Shown one piece after another: positions 1 to 7,599 of a stretch of DNA of 64,000 nt. The notes under the pieces were generated by a model, which was given only the letters and a program-made list of their open reading frames with translations, had not been told where the DNA came from and ran no database searches. The translations under genes were made by a program, and so were the position numbers. The stretch's first letter is position 1. Each line of letters starts with the position of its first letter. Source of the stretch: Rhodobacteraceae bacterium UBA6236 (GTDB lineage Bacteria; Pseudomonadota; Alphaproteobacteria; Rhodobacterales; Rhodobacteraceae); assembly GCA_002440945.1 (NCBI GenBank), contig DJWG01000032.1:70056-134055 (forward strand), read 5' to 3'.

Positions 1-470
1 ATGAATCGGCCAACAGCCTCAACATGGGCCTTCTGTCGGGCGTGAACTTCATGCTTCACGCTTGCGGATGGCTTGAGGGCGGCCTCGTGTCATCCTTCGA
101 GAAGTTCGTGATGGACGCCGACCAGCTGGGTGTGCTGCACAGCATCGCGCGCGGCATCGACATGTCGGAAAACGGTCAGGCGATGGACGCGCTGCGCTAT
201 GTCGGGTCCGGCCAGGCCAGCCACTTCCTGGGCACCGACCACACGCAGGCGAACTTCAAGACCGCTTTCTGGAAGACCGACCTTCTGGACTACAAGCCCT
301 TCGAGGCCTGGGAAGACGAGGGTTCGCGCGACACCGTGGCGCTGGCTTCGGCGCGAGTCCAGAAGCTGCTGGCCGACTACCAGAAACCGGCACTGGATGC
401 CGGGATCGAAGAGGCGCTGACGGAATATGTGGCCAAGAAGAAGGCCTCGATGCCCGACGCCTTCATGTGA
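1..470 (+). CDS. Trimethylamine methyltransferase family protein, C-terminal part (cut by window edge)
   Basis: The reading frame is open from the left edge (first full codon at base 3) to a TGA at 468-470, giving the last 156 residues of a longer protein. The segment around GLLSGVNFMLHACGWLEGG and the stretch ending in GSGQASHFLGTDHT resemble the C-terminal half of the MttB family. Members transfer a methyl group from trimethylamine, glycine betaine or related amines to a corrinoid protein. Because the active-site region lies outside the window, I cannot say whether it is a pyrrolysine enzyme or one of the commoner non-pyrrolysine relatives, nor name the substrate. A hairpin with a TTCG loop follows 22 bases after the stop. 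Confidence 0.8.
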   Translation, partial: ESANSLNMGLLSGVNFMLHACGWLEGGLVSSFEKFVMDADQLGVLHSIARGIDMSENGQAMDALRYVGSGQASHFLGTDHTQANFKTAFWKTDLLDYKPFEAWEDEGSRDTVALASARVQKLLADYQKPALDAGIEEALTEYVAKKKASMPDAFM

Positions 471-491
471 GTTTCCCCTGGGAAGCGGAGG

Positions 492-522
492 AAGGGCGGT
501 CTTCGGGCCGCCCTTTCCGTTT
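492..522 (+). terminator. Rho-independent terminator after the methyltransferase gene
   Basis: A 10-pair stem (492-501 with 506-515, one G-T wobble) closes on a TTCG tetraloop at 502-505 and is followed by TTTCCGTTT. It sits between the two converging genes and overlaps the last bases of the minus-strand oxidoreductase. Confidence 0.75.
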
Positions 523-1604
523 CAGCGAAACCGCGAGGCCGAAAGGGCGGCGACCACATCGCCGTCAAGCTGCGGCGCCCGGCCCCCGATCAGGTCCGCG
601 ACGAGCGCGCTTGCCGCGGCAGAGGTCTGGAACCCGTAGCCCCCTTGGCCCGCAAGCCAGAAGAACCCCGGCTGGATCGGATCGAAGCCGATCACCGGCA
701 CCCGGTCGGGCGCAAAGGTCCGCAACCCCGCCCAGGAGGAGATGAGCCGCGTCACCGGTTCCGTCACCCGTTCTTCATAGCGCGCCAGACCCTCGGCCAG
801 CACCATGTCGTCGGCCCAGGCGTCGTGCGGCTCCATCGGGTGCTCTTCGGCAGGCGACACGATCAGCGCGCCCGCGTCGGGCTTGGCATACCATGTCTCG
901 CCCACACCGAAGATCATCGGCCAGCGGCTGACGTCATGCCCGCCCGGCGCCGGGATGCGCGCCATCGAACGACGATTGGGAACCAGTCCCAAGGGCGCGA
1001 CCCCGGCCATGCCCGCCACCTGATCGGCCCAGGCCCCGGAAGCGTTGACGACAATCCGCGCCTGGATCTCGCCTTCTGCGGTCCGGGCGGTCCAGATCCC
1101 GTCGGGGTCGCGGGTCAGGGCCGTGACGGCTGCCCCGGTCTGGATCGTTGCGCCGTTCTGGCGCGCCTCGCGGGCGAAGTTCTGGATCAGAAGATCGGTA
1201 TCGATGTCACGCGCCTCGACGCCCTTGGCGGCGAAACGCACGGTATCGGGGTTCAGGATCGGCACCCAGGCGCGGGCCTCATCGACCGGGATCTCGGTCA
1301 GGTCCATATAGCCCGCCTCGGCCTCGAAGGCCGCGCGTTCCTCGGCCCCGGCGACGATCATCATCCCGCGCGGGCTGAGGACACCGCCATGCGCATGGGC
1401 AAGGTGGTCTTCGCTGCCATAGGACAGCGCGACGATGGCGGGCTTGCCGTAGCGCGGCTCGAACAGCGCGGCCGAACGTCCCGAGGCGTGGTGGGCCAGG
1501 TGCGGTTCGGTCTCGGCCAGCCAGACGCTGCCCAGTTCCGAAAGTCGCGCCGCTGCCGAAACGCCCGCGATGCCGCCGCCGATGATGAGGAAATCATGTG
1601 TCAT
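522..1604 (-). CDS. FAD-dependent oxidoreductase, DadA/glycine oxidase-like
   Basis: This 360-residue protein opens with MTHDFLIIGGGIAGVSAAA, a classical dinucleotide-binding GxGxxG motif at residues 9-14, and has the usual DAO-family end, including GLRTFAPDRVPVIGFD and a GQGGYGFQTS motif near the C-terminus. The family oxidises glycine, D-amino acids or N-methylated amino acids with FAD. The frame is open for 22 more codons upstream, but the Rossmann motif belongs within the first ten residues, so I place the start at 1604. No strong ribosome-binding site is visible there. The substrate is unknown. The adjoining methyltransferase-family gene makes an N-methylated amine product possible, but this is only an inference from position. 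Confidence 0.8.
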   Translation of the reverse strand: MTHDFLIIGGGIAGVSAAARLSELGSVWLAETEPHLAHHASGRSAALFEPRYGKPAIVALSYGSEDHLAHAHGGVLSPRGMMIVAGAEERAAFEAEAGYMDLTEIPVDEARAWVPILNPDTVRFAAKGVEARDIDTDLLIQNFAREARQNGATIQTGAAVTALTRDPDGIWTARTAEGEIQARIVVNASGAWADQVAGMAGVAPLGLVPNRRSMARIPAPGGHDVSRWPMIFGVGETWYAKPDAGALIVSPAEEHPMEPHDAWADDMVLAEGLARYEERVTEPVTRLISSWAGLRTFAPDRVPVIGFDPIQPGFFWLAGQGGYGFQTSAAASALVADLIGGRAPQLDGDVVAALSASRFR

Positions 1605-1676
1605 GGCGGTAGTTCTGGCACGGGCAGCGTCAGTTGGGAAGTCCATGCAGGAGACACGAACGAGGCGCATCGACTG

Positions 1677-1708
1677 AACGATCCCGCCCCTGCCCGGGCG
1701 GGATCGTT
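1677..1708 (-). terminator. Strong hairpin downstream of sqr
   Basis: A perfect 13-pair stem (1677-1689 with 1696-1708, 6-base loop) lies 17 bases past the sqr stop codon. It lacks a long T run on the minus strand, so it may stabilise the mRNA end as much as terminate. Confidence 0.6.
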
Positions 1709-1724
1709 TCGCCCTTACAGCGGT

Positions 1725-3008
1725 TCAGCCGTGCTTGATCTCTTTGAGCTTGTCGATGCCCAGGGTCTGCATCGCCATGCGTTCGTAATAGGGCTCGGAC
1801 GTGCCCTTGCGGACCTTGTGGATGAAGTATTTCTCGAAGCCCACTTTCGCCAGATGCACCCATTTGCCCGAAGCCGACCAGTTCACGTTGCGGGGCGGGA
1901 TCTGCGGCTGGGCCACGAAGGCGATGCCGCTGTCGCCGAAATCGGCAAGGCAGACGGCGTTCCAGGTGGCCATGCTGTCAGGCTCCTTGCCGCGAACAAG
2001 GGCGTTGATGTTCTGAGCGGTTGCCGTGACCATCGATTCGATCATGAAGCCGGTCTTCGGCACGCCGCAGGGGACCGGCGTTGCGGAAATCGGCGGGATC
2101 GCCACGCAGACCCCGATGGCGAAGACGTTGCGATACTTGGGGTTGCGCTGGTGCTTGTCGATGATGGTGAAGCCGCGCGGGTTCGACAGGCCCTCGATCC
2201 CCGACACCGCCTTGATGCCCCGGAAGGCCGGCAGCAGCATCGAGTATTTGAAGGGCAGTTCCTTTTCCGCCTTCACGCTGCCGTCGTCGGCGATTTCCTC
2301 GACGAACATCCGGCCGTCCTCGACCTTCTTGATCCGGCTCGAAGTCATCCACTTGATGTGCTTCTCGCGCAGTTCGGATTCCAGCAGGCCCTTGGTGTCG
2401 CCGACCCCGTCAAGCCCGAGATGCCCGATATAGGGTTCGGGAGTCACGAAGGTCATCGGCACCTGATCGCGCAGCTTCGCGCGACGCAGCGCCGTTTCCA
2501 CGATGAAGGTGAATTCATAGGCCGGGCCAAAGCAGGACGCGCCCTGCACCGCGCCGATGACGATGGGGCCGGGATCCTTGCAGAAGCGATCAAAGGCGTC
2601 GTGCGCTTTCAGCGCATGATCGATGTGGCAGATCGATTGGGTATGGCCATCGGGGCCAAGGCCCTCGATTTCGTCAAAGGCCAACTCCGGCCCGGTGGCG
2701 ATCACGATGAAATCGTAGCTGACCGAACGACCATCGACCAGTTCCACACGGTTTTCATCGGGGTGCAGCTTTTCGGCGGCGGTGGGAATGAATTCGATCC
2801 CTTTCTTCGCCATCGTCGGGGCTAGGTCGACGGTGATGTCTTCCCGGTCCCGCCAGCCGACGGCGACCCAGGGGTTCGACGGGACGAAGTGGTATTTCGG
2901 ATCTTTCGTGATGACGGTGATCTTGTCTTCGGGCCTGAGCGCCTCGCGAAGCTCATACGCCATGATGGCCCCACCCAGACCCGCACCAAGGACGACGACA
3001 TGTGCCAT
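1725..3008 (-). CDS. sqr: Sulfide:quinone oxidoreductase (type I)
   Basis: This 427-residue membrane-associated flavoprotein oxidises sulfide to sulfane sulfur and passes electrons to quinone. It has the same length as the Rhodobacter capsulatus enzyme, and the three cysteines needed there for activity (127, 159 and 353) occur here at exactly 127 (SICHID), 159 (GASCFG) and 353 (NAVCLAD). The N-terminal FAD motif is VVVLGAGLGGA. The start is supported by a GGAGG seven bases upstream. The gene is transcribed alone from a promoter with a perfect TATAAT and an adjoining palindrome matching the SqrR site (see that entry). A SqrR-like repressor lies about 10 kb away at 13421-13786. Confidence 0.95.
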   Translation of the reverse strand: MAHVVVLGAGLGGAIMAYELREALRPEDKITVITKDPKYHFVPSNPWVAVGWRDREDITVDLAPTMAKKGIEFIPTAAEKLHPDENRVELVDGRSVSYDFIVIATGPELAFDEIEGLGPDGHTQSICHIDHALKAHDAFDRFCKDPGPIVIGAVQGASCFGPAYEFTFIVETALRRAKLRDQVPMTFVTPEPYIGHLGLDGVGDTKGLLESELREKHIKWMTSSRIKKVEDGRMFVEEIADDGSVKAEKELPFKYSMLLPAFRGIKAVSGIEGLSNPRGFTIIDKHQRNPKYRNVFAIGVCVAIPPISATPVPCGVPKTGFMIESMVTATAQNINALVRGKEPDSMATWNAVCLADFGDSGIAFVAQPQIPPRNVNWSASGKWVHLAKVGFEKYFIHKVRKGTSEPYYERMAMQTLGIDKLKEIKHG

Positions 3009-3046
3009 TCGGGTTCCTCCCTCGGGCGGCCCACCTCAGACTGCCC

Positions 3047-3071
3047 ATTATACATTCGAAGGTATGAATGT
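3047..3071 (-). promoter_or_regulatory. sqr promoter -10 element with overlapping SqrR-type operator
   Basis: On the minus strand a perfect TATAAT (bases 3047-3052) lies 39 bases before the sqr start. Immediately upstream, and sharing one base with it, is the perfect palindrome ACATTC-N8-GAATGT at 3052-3071. The SqrR site described at the R. capsulatus sqr promoter is ATTC-N8-GAAT, so the half-sites and the 8-base gap both match. A repressor there would cover the -10 to -35 interval. No good -35 hexamer stands at 17 bases; a TTGACG is present but 28 bases away. Confidence 0.85.
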
Positions 3072-3121
3072 TTTTGGGGCCGTCAAGTAAGGATATGTGG
3101 TGCAAAGAGTCGCAGGCAAAG

Positions 3122-3149
3122 GAAAAGGCCCGGAGGTTCCTCCGGGCCT
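3122..3149 (-). terminator. Rho-independent terminator of the BMP-family gene
   Basis: Perfect 11-pair inverted repeat (3126-3136 with 3139-3149) with a two-base loop, followed on the minus strand by TTTTCC. It lies 24 bases after the stop of the upstream binding-protein gene. Confidence 0.85.
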
Positions 3150-3172
3150 GGCAGATGCGGTGATCCCAAGCC

Positions 3173-4246
3173 TTACTTCGGATATTCGGCGGTGATGCCT
3201 TCGACGTAGAAGTTCAGGCCCGCCAGTTCCTTGTCGGTCGCGACCTGGCCGTCGGCCAGCCAGTCCGATCCGTCCTGCTTTTTCAGCGGGCCGGTGAAGG
3301 GGTGGTAGGAACCGTCGGCGATCTTCGCCTGAAGCGCCTCGGCCTCGGCCTTCACCTCGGCGGGGACGGCTTCGGTGATCTCGCCGATCTGCACGGTGCC
3401 TTCCTTGATGCCGGTCCAGCTGGCCTTCGATTCCCAGGTTCCGTCCAGCACCGCCTGCACGCGGTCGATGTAATAGGGCGTCCAGTGGTCGATGATCGAG
3501 GCGATGCGGGGCTTCGGCTTGTAGGCGGCCATGTCGCTGGCCTGGCCGAAGCTGTAGATCCCCGCTTCCTGTGCCTTGGCTTGCGGCGCGGTGGAATCGG
3601 TGTGTTGCAGGATCACGTCCACCCCTTCCGCGATCAGGGCCGAGGCCGCGTCGGCCTCTTTCGCCGGGTCGAACCAGCTATAGGCCCAGACGACCTTCAT
3701 CTCGACGTTCGGGTTGACCTTCCTGGCGTGGATGAAGGACGAGTTGATGCCCTGGATGACTTCCGGGATCGGGAAGGAACCGATGTAGCCGATCTTGTTC
3801 GACTTGGTCATCCGGCCGGCAATGGTGCCGATCACGGCGCGGCCCTCGTAGAAGCGCGCATCATAGACCGAAAGGTTCGGCGCCAGCTTGTAGCCGGTGG
3901 CATGTTCGAACTTCACGTCAGGGAATTTCGACGCGACATTCACCGTCGCGTCCATGAACCCGAAAGAGGTGGTGAAGATCAGCTTGTTGCCGTCCAGCGC
4001 CAGCTGGGTGATCGCGCGTTCGGCATCGGCGCCTTCCGGGACGTTCTCGATGAAGGCGGTGACGACCTTGCCGCCGAAATGGGCCTCCATCTCCTTGCGG
4101 GCCTGATCGTGCTGATAGGTCCAGCCGCCGTCGCCCGGCACACCCACATAGATGAAGCCCACCTTCAGCGGGTCTTGCGCCTGGGCGCCCGTGGCCAGAA
4201 GGCCCAGCGCCATCGCGGCGCCTGCAAGAAGAGTTCTGCGGTTCAT
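3173..4246 (-). CDS. BMP family ABC transporter substrate-binding protein
   Basis: This 357-residue periplasmic lipoprotein-like or soluble binding protein belongs to the BmpA/Med (PnrA-like) family, whose characterised members bind purine nucleosides or related compounds. The signal peptide is clear: MNRRTLLAGAAMALGLLATG followed by an AQA cleavage site. Family traits include GFIYVGVPGDGGWTYQHD near the mature N-terminus and the DATVNVASKFPDVKFEHATGY region. I chose the ATG at 4246 over one at 4255, because the AGGAG lies nine bases before the former and touches the latter. No ATPase or permease gene adjoins it, so it is an orphan here and must use a transporter encoded elsewhere. It has its own terminator. 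Confidence 0.85.
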   Translation of the reverse strand: MNRRTLLAGAAMALGLLATGAQAQDPLKVGFIYVGVPGDGGWTYQHDQARKEMEAHFGGKVVTAFIENVPEGADAERAITQLALDGNKLIFTTSFGFMDATVNVASKFPDVKFEHATGYKLAPNLSVYDARFYEGRAVIGTIAGRMTKSNKIGYIGSFPIPEVIQGINSSFIHARKVNPNVEMKVVWAYSWFDPAKEADAASALIAEGVDVILQHTDSTAPQAKAQEAGIYSFGQASDMAAYKPKPRIASIIDHWTPYYIDRVQAVLDGTWESKASWTGIKEGTVQIGEITEAVPAEVKAEAEALQAKIADGSYHPFTGPLKKQDGSDWLADGQVATDKELAGLNFYVEGITAEYPK

Positions 4247-4458
4247 GGTCGACATCTCCTGTTGGTGACAAGCCTCTGGCCAAGGGCCGATGGCTTTTGT
4301 TCTTCTGGCGCGGCACCTTGCCGTCAAGTCCGAAGTGTCATGCGGGCGGGGAAGATTCGTAAAGATCGGAAAGCCTGCGATTTTCCGGGCAATCCGTCAT
4401 CACTTGATTGCGCTGCCGACGAATGCGATGCCCGCTGCGCGTTCCCGGGGGAATTTCG
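4247..4458. other. Divergent intergenic region between the BMP gene and the photolyase
   Basis: About 210 bases separate two divergently transcribed genes and must hold both promoters. I see ribosome-binding sites at each end, but no convincing -35/-10 pair or RpoE-like TGATCC element. Confidence 0.4.
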
Positions 4459-5910
4459 ATGCCAGAGAGTGCAGACCTTTCCGCCCGTCGCCCCGTCCTT
4501 CTGTGGCTGCGGCGCGACCTGCGGCTGACCGACCATCCCGCGCTGGCGGCCGCCATCGCCACGGCGCGCCCGGTGATCCCGGTCTTTGTCCATGACGAAA
4601 CCGTCGAGGCGCTGGGGGCGGCGGCGAAATGGCGGCTGGGCCTGTCGGTGGCCGACCTCGCGGCGCAGCTGGCCGGGCAGGGGAGCCGCCTGATCCTGCG
4701 CCGCGGCCCGGCGCTTGCGGTGATTCGGGCGCTGCTGGTCGAGACGGGCGCGGCGGCGGTCTACTGGTCGCGCGGCCATGACCCCGCTGCCATCGCCCGC
4801 GACACAGCCGTAAAGGCCGCGTTGAAAGACGAAGGGATCGATGCCGTCAGCCATCCCGGCGCGCTTCTGGCCGAACCCTGGGAGGTGACGACCGCTCAGG
4901 GCGGGTTCTACCGCGTCTACACGCCCTTCTGGAAGGCGCTGCGGGCAAAGGGCGTCGATGCGCCCTTGCCCGCGCCGGACCGCCTTCCCGCGCCGCCTGT
5001 CTGGCCCGAGTCCGACCGGCCGGAGGATTGGCGGATGGGGCGGGCAATGAACCGGGGCGCATCGGTCCTTCTGCCCTGGCAGCAGGTCGGCGAGTCGGCG
5101 GCGCTGGACCGGCTGCGGCATTTCATTGGCGAAGATCTTGACGCCTATGCGGACGACCGCGACCGGATGGACCTGCCCGCGACATCGGGGCTGTCGGAAA
5201 ACCTCGCCTGGGGGGAGATCTCGCCCCGCACGATCTGGCACGCCGTCTGGCCCGCTGTGCTTGAGGGGTGTCGCGGTGCAGACAAGTTCCTGTCCGAGCT
5301 CGCCTGGCGCGACTTTGCCTGGCATCTTCTGTTTCACAGCCCGCACCTGGCTACCGCCAACTGGCGCGAAGGATGGGACGGTTTCCCCTGGCGCGGCGAC
5401 AATCCTGATGCCGAGGCCTGGCGCCGTGGCCGGACCGGAGAGCCCGTCGTCGATGCCGCAATGCGCGAGATGTATGTGACGGGCCGGATGCACAACCGGG
5501 CGCGGATGATCGTCGCTTCCTACCTCACCAAGCACCTTCTGACGGATTGGCGCGTGGGGCAGGCCTGGTTTGCCGACTGCCTGACCGACTGGGATCCGGC
5601 CGCGAATGCGATGGGCTGGCAATGGGTGGCGGGTTCGGGCCCCGATGCGGCCCCCTATTTCCGCATCTTCAACCCCCAGACGCAGGCTGACCGTTTCGAC
5701 CCGGCACAAGCCTACCGGGGCCGCTGGCTGGCCGAGGGCAAGCACGATCCCTCGCCCGAGGCGATCCTGTTTTTCGACGCCATTCCTCGCCGCTGGGGTC
5801 TTTCGCCGCGCGACAACATTCCGCTTCCGTTGATTTCATTGTCCGCAGGCCGGCAACGCGCGCTGGACGCATATGCAACAGGAAAGCCGGGTAATGCCGA
5901 CGTCGGGTGA
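4459..5910 (+). CDS. phrB: Deoxyribodipyrimidine photolyase (class I CPD type)
   Basis: A 483-residue flavoenzyme that splits cyclobutane pyrimidine dimers in DNA using blue light. The N-terminal antenna domain begins VLLWLRRDLRLTDHPAL. The C-terminal FAD domain shows the diagnostic class I stretch WVAGSGPDAAPYFRIFNP and the preceding RMHNRARMIVASYLTKHLL, both characteristic of microbial CPD photolyases. Length is typical (about 470-480). The start at 4459 follows a GGGGGAA eight bases upstream, and the frame's earlier ATGs have none. It is divergent from the BMP gene and about 70 bases before trgA. Cryptochrome-like relatives share the fold, but the conserved motifs favour a true photolyase. 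Confidence 0.92.
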   Translation: MPESADLSARRPVLLWLRRDLRLTDHPALAAAIATARPVIPVFVHDETVEALGAAAKWRLGLSVADLAAQLAGQGSRLILRRGPALAVIRALLVETGAAAVYWSRGHDPAAIARDTAVKAALKDEGIDAVSHPGALLAEPWEVTTAQGGFYRVYTPFWKALRAKGVDAPLPAPDRLPAPPVWPESDRPEDWRMGRAMNRGASVLLPWQQVGESAALDRLRHFIGEDLDAYADDRDRMDLPATSGLSENLAWGEISPRTIWHAVWPAVLEGCRGADKFLSELAWRDFAWHLLFHSPHLATANWREGWDGFPWRGDNPDAEAWRRGRTGEPVVDAAMREMYVTGRMHNRARMIVASYLTKHLLTDWRVGQAWFADCLTDWDPAANAMGWQWVAGSGPDAAPYFRIFNPQTQADRFDPAQAYRGRWLAEGKHDPSPEAILFFDAIPRRWGLSPRDNIPLPLISLSAGRQRALDAYATGKPGNADVG

Positions 5911-5980
5911 TTTTTGTTGCCTCTGGCGAACAATCCCCGGCATGACTTCGTAAATCTTCAGCAATGGACGCGCCGCAAGA

Positions 5981-6421
5981 ATGCCCACCGCTGCAAAACT
6001 CGTCGGATCTGTGCTGTTCGCCTGCCTCGCCTTCCTGATGGCGGGGATGTTCCGCCAATACCTTCCGCCCAATACCCAACTGGGCTGGTTCGACCAGGTC
6101 AGCACGGCGATCGGCTTCCTGACCGGCTGGAAGATCATGGGCGGCAATGCCGGACAGGGCATGGTCATCGCGCTGAACAACGGGCTGCGAACCGCTGTGA
6201 CGATGGTGTTCTTCGCGCTGGTCATCTTCTCGATCGAAGAGATGTATCAGGTCTCGATCCGCAAGATGTATGACGGCCCCGTCGACGCAATGCTGGGCGC
6301 GGTGAACATCGGCTCTGACTTTGCGGTGATGCTGTTGCAGCCCGACCTGCTGGCCGTCCTCATCATCGGCGGCGTCTTCTGCGGCTGGTTGACCGAACAG
6401 GCGGCGCGTCGCTGGTCTTGA
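5981..6421 (+). CDS. trgA: TrgA family membrane protein (tellurite resistance operon)
   Basis: A 146-residue protein with about four hydrophobic segments (roughly residues 5-25, 65-85, and two near the C-terminus). It matches the TrgA family first found in the R. sphaeroides tellurite-resistance locus. Gene order here, trgA-trgB-cysK, is the same as in that locus, which strengthens the call. The biochemical role of TrgA is not established. The ribosome-binding site is weak (GCAAGA just before ATG). The next gene starts five bases after its stop, so the two are almost certainly co-translated. A YqxM-like or unrelated small membrane protein is the alternative, but the neighbourhood makes it unlikely. 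Confidence 0.85.
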   Translation: MPTAAKLVGSVLFACLAFLMAGMFRQYLPPNTQLGWFDQVSTAIGFLTGWKIMGGNAGQGMVIALNNGLRTAVTMVFFALVIFSIEEMYQVSIRKMYDGPVDAMLGAVNIGSDFAVMLLQPDLLAVLIIGGVFCGWLTEQAARRWS

Positions 6422-6425
6422 TCCC

Positions 6426-7547
6426 ATGACCCAGGTCTTTCTGTGCGGCCCGCTGGCCGATGCCGGATTCCGCGCCGCCGCGCTTGGCGCCGATGTGCCC
6501 GGAGCGGCTGCGACCCTTCAGGGCGCGGCCCTTGTCGGTGACGCGACCCGGCCCCGGCTTCTGCCCCGATCCGGGGCCGAGGTGATGGGGATCGTGGCGC
6601 GGGTGGACCCCGAACAACTCTCGCGGCTTCGATTCTGGATGGTGGATCTGCCGGGCCGTCTTGAACCGCTGGACACGGGCGCGACGCTGGTCTGGTGGGG
6701 CGACGGCGGGGTGGGTGCCCCCCACGGACCTGCCCCTGACTGGAACGCCCGCGACTGGAATGCCCGCGACTGGGAAACCCGCTGGCGGGCCACGGCCATC
6801 GCCGCCGTTCCCGACGTGATGATGCTGAAGGGCGAATGTCCCGCGGCGCAGGTGTTTGCGCGCTGGTCGCAGATCCTGACCCGGGCGGGCGGGCGGGTCC
6901 GCGCCGCGACGCCCGGTCCGGTGACGCTGCGCCATGACGCGAAGCCGGGCGATGTGCTGGTCGAAAGGACCGCGCAGCCCTATGCGCATTTCTTCGCGGT
7001 CGAGGAATACGAGTTGCGCTTCCGCCGCTTTGACGGTTCCCTCAGCAACCGTCTGAACCGCGCCGCCTTCATCTCGGGCGATGCGGTAGTGGTGCTGCCC
7101 TATGACCCCATTCGCGACCGGGTGCTGCTGATCGAACAGTTCCGCGCCGGGGCCTTCGGTCGCGGCGATCCGCAGCCCTGGCTGATCGAGGGGATCGCCG
7201 GGCGGATCGACGGCGGCGAGACGCCCGAAAGCTCGGCCCGGCGCGAGGCGGTCGAGGAAGCGGGGCTGACGCTCGGCGCGCTTCACAAGGTCGCCGATTA
7301 CTACCCGTCGCCGGGGGCAAAGACAGAATATATCTACAGCTTTATCGGCCTTTGCGATCTGCCCGACACCGAAGAACGCCTTGGCGGGCTGCCGGGCGAA
7401 GGCGAGGACATCCGGTCGCACATCCTGCCCTTTGCCCGGCTGATGGATCTTGTGGCCCGGAACGAAGTCACCAACGCGCCGCTGATCCTCTGCGCCTACT
7501 GGCTTTCCGCACATCGTGACCGCCTGCGAAAGGCTGCCGGGGCTTGA
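6426..7547 (+). CDS. trgB: TrgB: cyclotransferase-like domain fused to a NUDIX hydrolase (ADP-ribose pyrophosphatase type)
   Basis: This 373-residue protein has two parts. Residues 1 to about 170 look like a gamma-glutamylcyclotransferase/AIG2-type fold (VFLCGPLAD at the start). The C-terminal 200 residues form a NUDIX hydrolase with a complete box at about 262-284 (GGETPESSARREAVEEAGL). NUDIX enzymes of this branch cleave nucleoside diphosphate linkages such as ADP-ribose. It is the second gene of the tellurite-resistance operon and starts four bases after trgA ends. A short tandem duplication near residues 105-116 repeats the five residues NARDW. How hydrolysis of ADP-ribose-like compounds aids tellurite resistance is not known. 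Confidence 0.88.
   Translation: MTQVFLCGPLADAGFRAAALGADVPGAAATLQGAALVGDATRPRLLPRSGAEVMGIVARVDPEQLSRLRFWMVDLPGRLEPLDTGATLVWWGDGGVGAPHGPAPDWNARDWNARDWETRWRATAIAAVPDVMMLKGECPAAQVFARWSQILTRAGGRVRAATPGPVTLRHDAKPGDVLVERTAQPYAHFFAVEEYELRFRRFDGSLSNRLNRAAFISGDAVVVLPYDPIRDRVLLIEQFRAGAFGRGDPQPWLIEGIAGRIDGGETPESSARREAVEEAGLTLGALHKVADYYPSPGAKTEYIYSFIGLCDLPDTEERLGGLPGEGEDIRSHILPFARLMDLVARNEVTNAPLILCAYWLSAHRDRLRKAAGA
6744..6773 (+). repeat. 15-base tandem duplication inside trgB
   Basis: Two adjacent copies (6744-6758 and 6759-6773) of a 15-base unit match at 14 of 15 positions and encode NARDW twice. A third partial GACTGG precedes them. The repeat lies between the two domains and keeps the frame. Confidence 0.85.
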
Positions 7548-7599
7548 GGTTCGCCCCGCGCGGACATAGGCTGCGCTTCCGACAAGAAGGAGACCGCCC

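Noticed and set aside
645..2825. A long plus-strand open frame opposite the FAD oxidoreductase and sqr genes
   Set aside because: It is antisense to two well-supported genes. Its translation is Arg/His/Gly-rich with no domain, as expected from the GC-rich third-position bias of the true strand.
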